From NCBI GenBank assembly GCA_016715065.1, contig JADKBN010000025.1, positions 1 through 53,596 of the forward strand: a DNA stretch of 53,596 nucleotides. The letters run 5' to 3'. The position numbers were made by a program, and so were the translations under genes. Shown here piece after piece: positions 1-7,367 of the stretch (position 1 is the first letter of the stretch; each line of letters begins with the position of its first letter). The notes under the pieces were generated by a model. It searched no databases and was not told where the DNA came from. It was given only the letters and a program-made list of their open reading frames with translations. This DNA comes from Fibrobacterota bacterium. Lineage in GTDB: Bacteria; Fibrobacterota; Fibrobacteria; UBA5070.

Positions 1-52
1 GTCAGCGAGCAGTTCAAACGGGAAGCAGGTGTGAGCAGTTCAAAGGGGAAGG
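1..52. repeat. IS21 left terminal repeats
   Basis: Two direct sub-repeats sit side by side: GCGAGCAGTTCAAACGGGAAG (from 5) and GTGAGCAGTTCAAAGGGGAAG (from 30). Tandem terminal repeats of this kind are the IstA-binding sites known for IS21 elements. They match, inverted, the repeats at 2573-2624. Confidence 0.75.
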
Positions 53-68
53 ACCTGCGGGTGCAAAA

Positions 69-846
69 CTAGCCCTTTGCGGCTTCCGATAGCGAGTCGT
101 CTCCTGCGATCTTGAGGTTTTTTGTTCTGTGTGACCTTGCTCCCTTGAGGTTGATGACCTGGGCCGACTCCGAGGAGTCTGTCGAGAATGGCGCTGGCCG
201 CCGCCGCGTCACCCAGGAAGGCTCCCCAGTCCGCGACAGGCCGGTTGGTGGCCACCACGGTGGATGTCGTTCCGTGGCGCCTGTGGACTTCCAGAATATC
301 TTCCGTATCGGTGCCCCGCAGCGACTTCATTCCGAATTCGTCCAGGATCAAAAGCTGTGGTGCAACAAGTTGGGCGATCAGTTCGCGCCGTCTGTTGGCT
401 TCTCTTGCGCGCACCAGATCGTCGGCCAGATCAAGGCGTTTTTCCAAAGCGTTTTCCATCCGGCTGCGACGGCTGACTGGGCCAGGGCGCAACACAGATG
501 GGTTTTCCCCACGCCGGGAGGTCCGACAAATAGCACGTCCCGTTTTTCGTGTACGAACTGTCCGGAGGACAGCTCCTGGATCAGGCGGCGCGGGACGCGT
601 GGATTGAAGGTCCAGTCGAAGTCTTCCAGCGTTTTCATGGAGGGGATCTTTGCTGCGCTCAATCGCCGTTTTTGAAGTCGTCCGGCGCGGCGGTTCATCT
701 CGTCTTCCACCAGTTCGGACAGAAACTGTAGATGATCGGTTTCGCCCTTGCGCGCCAGCATGATCCGCGCATGGGCAGGCTCTCGGCCATGCCGCCCATG
801 CGGAGGCTGCGCAGGATGGGTTGGAGGTCTCGATGCTGGTCTTCAT
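69..846 (-). pseudogene. istB: IstB-like transposition ATPase, frameshifted
   Basis: IstB is the AAA+ helper ATPase that regulates target choice by the IstA transposase. The N-terminal half reads in one frame (378-761) with the Walker A motif GPPGVGKTHL, preceded by the usual IstB stretch DFDWTFNPRVP. The Walker B region LLILDEFGMKSL follows in a second frame. The C-terminus returns to a third frame, ending ...VINLKGARSHRTKNLK with a TAG at 69-71, which matches the usual IstB C-terminal pattern. At least three frame changes are therefore needed. The ATG at 846 overlaps the istA stop by four bases (ATGA), the normal IS21 coupling. As read the gene cannot make a full protein. If the indels are sequencing errors it would encode about 259 residues. 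Confidence 0.8.
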
Positions 847-2508
847 TGGCCCACCTCGCCCATCAATGCGTCGATCATCTCCTGGTACTCGTCCATGGAT
901 CGGATAACAGGATCTGTCATCGTCGAATCGGCTTGAGGCGATGAGTCGGCCGTGTCCTTGCGTCGTTGCGCCTGCACCAGCTCACACAGCTCCCGGAGGC
1001 GATGCCAGCTCGTCTCGGGGCAGGAGTCATCTTCGAGCATGCCGTTTCCAGGATCTCGGAGCCAAAGCGCCTTCCAGATCGCGAATGCCCAGGACGCGCC
1101 GGTGCGTACGCGGATGTCTGCCTCGGTCGTCGGACAGGATGCTTTCCACCAAGGCGTTGCAGTGCGGCCCGACCTTGGATGCGCCACGGAGGTACCAGGC
1201 TTCGCGTTCGTGCCGCGTTCGATCCATCCACGCCGGATGCGCCCCTTCCTTTCGGACCAGATGCCCTTTGTGCAGGCTGCGGTCGTGGCGGATCTCGAAC
1301 TTCGGACCCGACTCGTGGAGGCGATAGACACGCACCTCGCGTGCGTCGTACTGTACAGACACGATTTGTCCGATCAAGAGATGGCTCACCTCGTAGTGGC
1401 AGGAATCCACCTCCACGGTTCCTTGCACACTGACCTTGCGTCGTCCCATCTCGAACAGATGGAACGGGAGGCCGGAAGTGGTTGCAGTGCAGGCGCCTCC
1501 TCACTTTGAAATACCTCCAGGACCTGCCGCTCGTGGCGTCCATGGATGCGCTGGTGCGCGGTGCGGGCCTCCCAGATGCGAAGCCGTTCGTTCAGGGAAT
1601 CCAATGAGTCAATTTCCGGCAATCCCTTCAGGAAGCCATCCCTCGTGTACCGGCAATCGCGCTCCACGCGACCCTTCTGGTTGGGGCAGCCCGGATCGCA
1701 AGGCGACAGCAGAATGCCGTACGGCCAGCCCAGGCTTGGAACAGTGGATGGAGCACGGATCGTAGCGATGCGCCTGGATGACGGCGGCGGTAGTTGTCGA
1801 TCTTGAGTCGCTCGGGGACGCCTCCAAACTTCTCGAAACCCCGCATCAGTGCAGCCAGAACTGTGCGCGCCGACTGATCCAGGATCGCTTCCCGGTAGCT
1901 CATCGCGCTGTGCGACAGCGTCAGGTACCAAAATCCAGGTGCGACGCCGCACCACTTGGCCAGAAGCCTCGCGCAAGACCAAACGAGGCCCCTCCAGGAA
2001 GTCCATTTTGGGCCTCTTCGCCGGGAAGTACATCCAGATGCTGGAACCATTTCGGGTGATTGGCCTTGACCTTGTGGACCAGACGCTTCACCGAATCCTC
2101 TCCGCCCAGGAATCCGTGCAGATCGGTCAGATCCTGCCAGATCCGACGAGCCCCAGACCACGCTTCAGATAGGCACCGATTGCCTCCAAATGAGGTTTCA
2201 ATAGGGCGCTGCGCGTCGACAAAACCGGGATAGGGTCGGGCGCTACCTCCTCCGTGGTGGCTTGCTCCGATACCCCAGGGATCTCGGACAGGTTCCCCGG
2301 CGAGCACTTCAAGGCCAGGTGCTTCCCTTTGAGCGAGATCCCCGGTGAGCACTTCGGGTGCAGATGCTTCCTTTTGCCCCAGGGTGCGACTCAACTCCTG
2401 GACCGTTTTAGGCGAGCTGTGCGTCAATCGACAGATCGAACGCTTGGAATGCCCCTGCCGCAACAACGTCAGGATCGTGGTTTTCTTGTCCATCGTGATG
2501 AAATTTCC
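843..2508 (-). pseudogene. istA: IstA-like DDE transposase, frameshifted
   Basis: IstA carries out strand transfer for IS21 elements. The N-terminus shows an HTH (KKTTILTLLRQGHSKRSICR) and then SVKRLVHKVK and the PGEEAQ block. Part of the core follows in a second frame with GFEKFGGVPERLKIDN. The catalytic-Glu region NQKGRVERDCRYTRDGFL lies in a third, and the C-terminal domain in yet others down to the stop overlapping istB. At least four frame changes are needed, so it is inactive as read. The start is taken at the ATG at 2508; 2493 is an alternative. A 15-residue near-repeat (KEASAPEVLTG / REAPGLEVLAG) follows the HTH, which is unusual for IstA. Confidence 0.8.
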
Positions 2509-2572
2509 CATGTGTCCCCGGTAAACTCCGGAGGTAAGCACAGGGGGCATTCAACCGGGAAGACTGCTTCCC

Positions 2573-2624
2573 TTTGAACCCTCCGAACTGCTCGTTACCG
2601 CTTCCCTTTGACTGCTCGCCAACA
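2573..2624. repeat. IS21 right terminal repeats
   Basis: Read on the minus strand this is GGCGAGCAGTCAAAGGGAAG, then ACGAGCAGTTC and TTCAAAGGGAAGCAG. It is the inverted counterpart of the left terminus. The outer boundary at 2624 is inferred from the TG...CA terminal rule of IS21 and from the point where the interrupted lipoprotein reading frame stops making sense. Confidence 0.7.
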
Positions 2625-3233
2625 CCCCTTCCGCCACCAGATACACGTAGTAGTCGTCCATGAATTCCTTGACATGGGTGACCCTGCCCGTGATCTGGAG
2701 ATCATTGATATCCAGGGGCAGCCTCCGACTCCTCGAAGGCAGGTGTGGGGCGTAGCAATCCTTGATGGCAGGCACGTCACACGAATAGGGGGAGCTTGAA
2801 CTTGTTCAAGGTATCCTGGGTCCAATGGGGGCAGGGAGCTCAAGGAGTCGCCCCACAGACCGAACATCCGGTTGCTGTAGAACCAGGTGGACACCTTGAT
2901 CTTGCGCGTGGCCACAAACGACAGTTGGCCCAAGCCGTCCAGGAATTCGCAGTCCAAGGGGCCACGTTGGATGGGAGAGTACAGGTCCTTTACAGTTACT
3001 CGTTTTCCCACCAGCTTCTGCAGCTCGGGAAGTGGGTTCTCCAGCGAATCATAGTGGCTCAAGTCCAGCACGGAGTTTTGGTCCACCTCGCCGATTTCGC
3101 CAAACACCTTCCAGCGCAGCTCCAAACGCTTTTGGTCGGAGCAGCCACTCAGGGTTACCCCCAGAAGGCAGGCGGTGATCGCGCAAGCGCGGGAGAGCGA
3201 CACGAAAGGCAGCGGTTTTTGCGGGTGGAGCAT
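2625..3233 (-). pseudogene. Lipoprotein gene interrupted by the IS21 element
   Basis: The start at 3233 gives a signal sequence with a lipobox (CLLGVTLSGC), so the product would be a lipid-anchored protein with Cys about 30 as the mature N-terminus. The body has no domain I recognise. At a run of five G at 2788-2792 the frame changes. The better continuation contains SPYSCDVPAIKDCYAPHLP and then ITGRVTHVKEFMDDYYVYL, with two possible disulfide cysteines. The reading frame ends in the IS terminus after ...VAEGV, so the C-terminus is lost or lies beyond the left edge of the window. Two lesions are present: the IS insertion, which looks real, and a homopolymer shift, which may be a sequencing error. 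Confidence 0.65.
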
Positions 3234-3329
3234 GTCGTGAATCTAGCTCCGAGGAAGGATTGGCGGGTGGTTGCGGGAAAAGGGATGGTGCTGTCAGAAA
3301 GCGACGCCCGGGTCACCTAGATTGCAGAG

Positions 3330-3914
3330 ATGGCCCATCGAAGCTCGCGACTGTCTTTCCCCATCATTGCCTTGCTGCTGCTTGCCGCAGCCACGACTTA
3401 TGCCGATTCCACCTCCACCCTTGCGCGATCCGCCCGTCGCGATTCCTTGTCTGAGCGCGTCCACGAAGTCGGCTCCGACCAGGCGGAATTTTCAATGGAG
3501 GGGAGGTGGTCCTCGCGGAAGGTCGAGTCCACTCTGACGCGCTTGTCCAAGCGAAAGCCTCTGGAAGTTGTTCCCAACGGGGAAAATCCCTGCACAGGAG
3601 ATTCCTGGGAGATCCGACATTTTCCGGGAGGACTTTGGAGCCAAGGAGGGGGACATCGCCTTTATGGGCGCACCTGGATCTTCGAAAACGGCTTTGGGAC
3701 AGTTTTTGGCATTCGGGAGGGGATGGACACCTCCGCGTTGCTCAAGTCCTTCGGAAAGCCCCACGCGAAAGGGGATGGACTGTTTCTGTATCTGACCGAA
3801 CCGTTGAAGGAGGGGGAAGAGCACGGAGCGGAAAGCCGTTGGAGGATCGGGATCTTCCATGACCAAGGCAAGGTGAAGACCCTAATGTTGGTTGCGGAAT
3901 TCGACGACTGCTGA
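3330..3914 (+). CDS. Secreted hypothetical protein, 194 aa
   Basis: The N-terminus is a Sec-type signal peptide (positively charged MAHRSSR, then hydrophobic FPIIALLLLAAATTYA, with cleavage expected after TYA). The mature part is about 170 residues, charged, with two cysteines far apart (in NPCTGD and the C-terminal DDC) that could form a disulfide. I recognise no family. The segment FGIREGMDTSALLKSFGKP resembles the 'I..G.s...v...lG.P' pattern of small periplasmic or envelope proteins such as the SmpA/BamE class, but the match is weak. It stands alone on the plus strand and faces the RRM gene across a terminator. Confidence 0.7.
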   Translation: MAHRSSRLSFPIIALLLLAAATTYADSTSTLARSARRDSLSERVHEVGSDQAEFSMEGRWSSRKVESTLTRLSKRKPLEVVPNGENPCTGDSWEIRHFPGGLWSQGGGHRLYGRTWIFENGFGTVFGIREGMDTSALLKSFGKPHAKGDGLFLYLTEPLKEGEEHGAESRWRIGIFHDQGKVKTLMLVAEFDDC

Positions 3915-3931
3915 AAAGTCCGCCCAAGAAA

Positions 3932-3958
3932 CAAAAAAGGCGATCCGAAGACCGCCTT
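3932..3958 (-). terminator. Rho-independent terminator of the RRM gene
   Basis: On the minus strand the sequence is AAGGCGGTC-TTCG-GATCGCCTT followed by a T-rich stretch (TTTTTTGTTT). This is a nine-pair stem (one G-T pair) closed by a very stable UUCG tetraloop. It lies about 55 bases past the RRM stop. Confidence 0.85.
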
Positions 3959-3972
3959 ACCGTTACAATAGA

Positions 3973-4002
3973 TCTCCCGTGCTGGTTTTGCCAGACGGGA
4001 GA
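3973..4002 (-). other. Strong hairpin between the RRM stop and its terminator
   Basis: On the minus strand TCTCCCGTCTGG-CAAAA-CCAGCACGGGAGA forms a 12-pair stem with one unpaired base. It has no T-tract, so it is not itself a terminator. It may protect the 3' end of the mRNA. Confidence 0.55.
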
Positions 4003-4011
4003 AGTGCGATC

Positions 4012-4508
4012 TTAGTAGCCGCCGCCGGAGCGTCCGCCACCGAAGCCGCCGCCGCCGCCGGAACGTCCACCGCCGCCGCCGCCGAAGCCGCCGCCGCCGG
4101 AACGTCCGCCGCCGAATCCACCGCCGCCGCCGCCGAAGCCGCCGCCGCCGCCGGAGCGACCACCGCCGCCGCCGCCGTAACCGCCGCCGCCGCCGCCGGA
4201 ACGACCGCCGAAGCCGCCGCCGCCGCCGCCGAAGCCGCCTTCGCGACGAGGAGGACGATCACCCTGCTCGCGCTGGGTGGCCTCGCTCACGCGGATGTTG
4301 CGTCCGTCCAAGACGGCGCCTTCCATCGACTCGAGGGCCTTGCGGCCTCGGCGTCGTTCTCGAACGCGACGAAGCCGAAGCCCCGGCTACGTCCGGTGTC
4401 GCGGTCGGAGACCACGGTTGCTTCGGTCACTGTTCCGAAAGCTTCGAAAGCTTCCTTCAGGGTCTCAGCGGTTGTAGCCCAAGCCAGGCCACCTACAAAC
4501 AACTTCAT
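4012..4508 (-). CDS. Glycine-rich RRM RNA-binding protein (one frameshift)
   Basis: This is a single RRM domain followed by a Gly/Arg-rich tail, the architecture of bacterial Rbp and plant GRP RNA-binding proteins, often cold-induced. RNP2 is LFVGGL at residues 3-8 and RNP1 is RGFGFVAF at about 42-49. The tail is nearly pure (G)nF/Y/RSG repeats ending GGRSGGGY. The frame changes at 4341-4345: the read has GCCGCAAGG where the family expects GCC-GCN-AAG-GCC (…AEAAKALESMEG), so one base is missing. After the change the RRM continues correctly (MEGAVLDGRNIRVSEA), so I treat the locus as one gene of about 165 residues. A strong Shine-Dalgarno (AAAGGA) precedes the ATG, with a promoter, a long leader and a terminator around the gene. 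Confidence 0.85.
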
Positions 4509-4588
4509 ACTTTCCTTTCACGAGACCCTTCTCAACTGACTTGCTTCGAATGATCTCAAACACACCGCTATTGGTGCACTCTCACACG

Positions 4589-4617
4589 CAAACATAGATG
4601 CATCCGTGCTCTGTCAA
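4589..4617 (-). promoter_or_regulatory. Probable sigma-70 promoter of the RRM gene
   Basis: On the minus strand a perfect -35 TTGACA (4612-4617) is followed 15 bases later by TATGTT (4591-4596). A 17-base spacing would give TGTTTG instead. The start site would leave a leader of about 75 bases before the ATG at 4508, as in cold-shock mRNAs. The match is by eye and the spacing is short. Confidence 0.45.
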
Positions 4618-4637
4618 CCCGAAATGATTCAAGTCGG

Positions 4638-4669
4638 CAAAAAATGATGCGGTTTGCAAAAGTTCATCA
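4638..4669 (-). terminator. Possible terminator of the minus-strand ATP-grasp/alpha-E operon
   Basis: On the minus strand TGATG...TTTTGCAAA...CATCA is followed by TTTTTT. The stem is short and overlaps the alpha-E stop codon, but the T-run is good and the position is right. Confidence 0.4.
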
Positions 4670-5635
4670 GGCCGCGCCCCGGATCTCGGAGGGGGTGTTT
4701 TCGTAGAAGATGTAGGCCTGTTCGAGGGTCGAATGGATCATGCCGCACAGCTGCTCGATCTCGGCCAGGCGCATGCGCAAGGTCTCGTCCATCATGTCTT
4801 CCACCTGCAGGAAGTCCAGGAGGCTTTCCAGACGCCGTGCGGCTTTCAGGGCCTTGGCACCCCGCTTTGTGCCATGTTCGAACTCGATGGCTTCCAGGGA
4901 GCGGCGCACGGAGCTGATACAAAACCGCACCGAACGGGGGAAGATGGGTGACAAAAGCAGGAACTCCAGCACCCGGGCCGGTCTGACCTCGGCGGTGTAG
5001 GTCTTGGTGTAGGCTTCGAAAGCCGTGCAGGAGCGCAACACGCCCACCCAGTGCAGGAAGCCTTCGGAGCCTTCGCCGATCTGGTGGGTCAGGAAGTCCT
5101 GGACATGCTCGGACAACAGCGCCGTGGTGGCCGCCGCGCGCTCCACGTTCTTTCCCGCCTGCAGGAACATCCAACCTTCGCCGTGCACCACGGTGGAATC
5201 GGCGATGCCGTGCAGCACGTGGATCTCGTGCTTGATGTGGCGAAGGAATTCATGCGGATCGCGCTTGGCCGCGGCGTCGGTCAGACAAGATTTGACATAC
5301 AGGTGCAGGCGGTTGAGGGTTTCCCAGAGGTCGGCGGAAATCATTTCGCGCACCTGGCGAGCGTTTTCGCGAGCCCCGGCCACGCAGGAGGCCACGGAAT
5401 CGGGGTTGGTCTTGTCGAACATCATCCAGGTGGCCACCGTCCAGGCCTCGCGGTCCTTCTTGGAAGGGGGATCGGTGCGCAGGCAGTTGACCACCCGCTC
5501 CCAGCGTCTTCCGCTGACTTCCGGGCTTTCGTCCAGCATCTGCTTGAGGTTCACCTCGATGAGGCGGCAGGTGTGCTCGGAGCGTTCGATGTAGCGGCTC
5601 ATCCAGTAGAGGCTGTCGGCGACTCGGGATAGCAT
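4667..5635 (-). CDS. Alpha-E domain protein (COG2307), 322 aa
   Basis: An all-helical alpha-E protein. The family sits next to circularly permuted ATP-grasp enzymes and transglutaminases and is predicted to take part in making or attaching a peptide-like product; its chemistry is not established. The diagnostic N-terminus MLSRVADSLYWMSRYIERSE opens the domain, which fills the whole protein. The start is placed at 5635, 17 codons inside the longest open frame, because GAGGAGA lies at the right distance there and the family begins at this Met. It lies 96 bases downstream of the ATP-grasp gene and is probably cotranscribed with it. A second alpha-E copy is fused to an ATP-grasp domain at 10649-13177. 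Confidence 0.88.
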   Translation of the reverse strand: MLSRVADSLYWMSRYIERSEHTCRLIEVNLKQMLDESPEVSGRRWERVVNCLRTDPPSKKDREAWTVATWMMFDKTNPDSVASCVAGARENARQVREMISADLWETLNRLHLYVKSCLTDAAAKRDPHEFLRHIKHEIHVLHGIADSTVVHGEGWMFLQAGKNVERAAATTALLSEHVQDFLTHQIGEGSEGFLHWVGVLRSCTAFEAYTKTYTAEVRPARVLEFLLLSPIFPRSVRFCISSVRRSLEAIEFEHGTKRGAKALKAARRLESLLDFLQVEDMMDETLRMRLAEIEQLCGMIHSTLEQAYIFYENTPSEIRGAA

Positions 5636-5731
5636 GGTTTTCTCCTCGGGAGATTCCCTTTGGCGATTCGTTCGGTTGCTCGCCAATGATGGAAGGGTGG
5701 AAGGTCTGAGTCGGATTCCGCGAACGGTGCG

Positions 5732-7177
5732 CTAGTACAGGACCCAGGTGTCCTTGGAGCCGCCGCCCTGCGAGCTGTTGACCACCAGGCTCCCTTTGCG
5801 CAGGGCCACCCGCGTCAGGCCGCCCGGAATGATCCGGACCTTGTCGCCGTAGAGGATGTAGGGGCGAAGATCCACATGGCGTCCGTCCACCGTGCCGTCC
5901 AGGATGCACGGCGCCCGCGAGAGCATGATGGTCGGCTGGGCGATGTAGTTGCGCGGGTTTCGCGGATCTTCAAGGCGAATTCGTCGCGCTGGGCCTGGGT
6001 GGCGTGCGGCCCGATCAGCATGCCGTAGCCGCCGGACTCCCCCCACGGCCTTCACCACCATCTTGTCGAGGTTCTGCAACACCATTTCGCGAGGCTTTTG
6101 CTCGGCCAGGATGTGCGTCTCGATGTTTTGCAAAATGGGATCTTCACCGAGGTAGTACTTGATGATGCGCGGCACGTAGGCGTAGATGCCCTTGTCGTCG
6201 GCCACTCCCGTACCGGGCGCGTTGGCCAAGGCCACGTTCCCCGCCGCGAAGGCCTCGAAGATCCCCGGCACACCCAAGACAGAATCCGGTCGGAAGGCCT
6301 TGGGGTCCAGGAAGTCGTCGTCGATGCGACGGTAGATCACGTCCACCCTCTGCAGGCCGTTGGTGGTGCGGCGGAACACGCGCTTGTTGTAGACCACCAG
6401 GTCGCGCCCCTCCACCAGAGGAACGCCCATCTGGCGGGCCAGGAAGGTGTGTTCGAAGTACGCGGAGTTGAACACGCCAGGAGTCAGGAGGGCCACCGAA
6501 GGGTCCTCCGACCCCTGGGGCTTCAGGCTCTTGAGGGCGGCCAGCAATTCCTGTCCGTAGTGGTCGATGGGGCGCACGTCGTAGGACCCGAACAAAAGCG
6601 GGAACACGTGCTTCATCACCTGGCGGTTGGTCAGCATGTAGCTCACGCCGGAGGGGACGCGGAGGTTGTCTTCCAGCACCGCGAAGGCGCCGTCGGGCAG
6701 TCGGATCAGATCGGTGCCCGTCACGCTCACGTACACGCCGTTGGGCACGTCGATGCCCACCATTTCCGGTCGGTAGTGCGGGCAGGTCTCCACCATTTCG
6801 CGCGGCACGATCTTGTCCTTGAGGATCTTGCCCTCGTGGTAGATGTCGTGCAAAAACAGGTTCAGGGCGGTGATGCGCTGTTCCAGCCCCTTTTCCAGCA
6901 CGCTCCACTCCTTGGCGGTGATGATCCGCGGGAGGAGATCGTAGGGAAAGATCTTCTCGGTGCCCTCGTTGGACGAATACACCGTGAAGGTGATCCCCTG
7001 GTTCAGGAACATCAAGTCGGCCTGCTCCTGGCGGGTCTGCCAGATCTCCGGCGGCATGCCCAGCAAGCGCTCGTAGAGAGGGCGGTAGTGGGCCCGGGGT
7101 TTGGCGTTGGGTTCGAACATCTCGTCGTAGGCCGAATCGAGATCGTAGCGGCTGAAGGTATCTGGTGCCGGTGTCAT
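5732..7177 (-). CDS. Circularly permuted ATP-grasp type 2 protein (COG2308), 481 aa
   Basis: A predicted ATP-dependent carboxylate-amine ligase. The sequence follows the family end to end: YDEMF near the N-terminus, GITFTVY, LFLHDIYHE, YMLTNRQVMK, LLTPGVFNSAYFEH, YRRIDDDFLDP, and the C-terminal VVNSSQGGGSKDTWVL. Between about 5958 and 6044 the frame is wrong. A sixth C at 6039-6044 shifts it, and a missing T at 5958-5960 restores it. The correct frame there reads ESGGYGMLIGPHATQAQRDE, which is exactly the family sequence. Two compensating homopolymer indels within about 85 bases argue for read error. The Shine-Dalgarno GGAGG precedes ATG 7177. The alpha-E gene follows. Confidence 0.88.
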   Translation of the reverse strand: MTPAPDTFSRYDLDSAYDEMFEPNAKPRAHYRPLYERLLGMPPEIWQTRQEQADLMFLNQGITFTVYSSNEGTEKIFPYDLLPRIITAKEWSVLEKGLEQRITALNLFLHDIYHEGKILKDKIVPREMVETCPHYRPEMVGIDVPNGVYVSVTGTDLIRLPDGAFAVLEDNLRVPSGVSYMLTNRQVMKHVFPLLFGSYDVRPIDHYGQELLAALKSLKPQGSEDPSVALLTPGVFNSAYFEHTFLARQMGVPLVEGRDLVVYNKRVFRRTTNGLQRVDVIYRRIDDDFLDPKAFRPDSVLGVPGIFEAFAAGNVALANAPGTGVADDKGIYAYVPRIIKYYLGEDPILQNIETHILAEQKPREMVLQNLDKMVVKAVGGVRRLRHADRAARHPGPARRIRLEDPRNPRNYIAQPTIMLSRAPCILDGTVDGRHVDLRPYILYGDKVRIIPGGLTRVALRKGSLVVNSSQGGGSKDTWVLY

Positions 7178-7367
7178 TTGCGCCTCCGATCGTCAACAGC
7201 ATTGCAAAGGCGCTGCCAATCCGATTCGCAAAGGGATCGGAGGCGATACTTTGATGACAATTCAAATTGTCATGCCGATTGTAAGTCATTCGGTGACAAT
7301 CCGACGAATCTTGTCGAATGGAAGGGACAAAACGAATTGGCGAGCGTTTCGCATAGGGATTGTCACC
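7178..7367. promoter_or_regulatory. Divergent intergenic region with palindromic operator-like sites
   Basis: This 190-base gap separates the two divergent amidoligase operons. It contains TGACAATT-CA-AATTGTCA at 7255-7272, an 8+8 inverted repeat with a two-base centre. More half-sites follow: GTGACAAT near 7292, TTGTCG near 7313, GGACAA near 7325, and ATTGTCAC just before the ATG at 7368. The spacing suggests a shared regulator binding several sites. The regulator is not encoded nearby and is unidentified. Confidence 0.55.

Larger units (their letters stand above)
1..2624 (-). mobile_element. IS21-family insertion sequence (istA + istB), nearly complete
   Basis: The element carries an istA/istB pair on the minus strand with the ATGA overlap typical of IS21. 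Both ends carry related multi-copy terminal repeats: GCGAGCAGTTCAAACGGGAAG at the left, and GCGAGCAGTCAAAGGGAAG on the opposite strand at the right. The right end closes with ...CCAACA at 2624, giving a 5' TGTTGG terminus on the minus strand. The left end reads GTCAGC from base 1, so probably only one base (T) of the element is missing from the window. The target-site duplication cannot be checked because the left flank is absent. Both genes are frameshifted, either through decay or through the sequencing-error pattern seen across the window. Confidence 0.88.

Noticed and set aside
4018..4262. Dense GCC/CCG trinucleotide tract taken as a microsatellite or as an alanine-rich protein
   Set aside because: It is the coding sequence of the Gly-rich tail of the RRM protein, in frame with the domain and ending at a normal stop.
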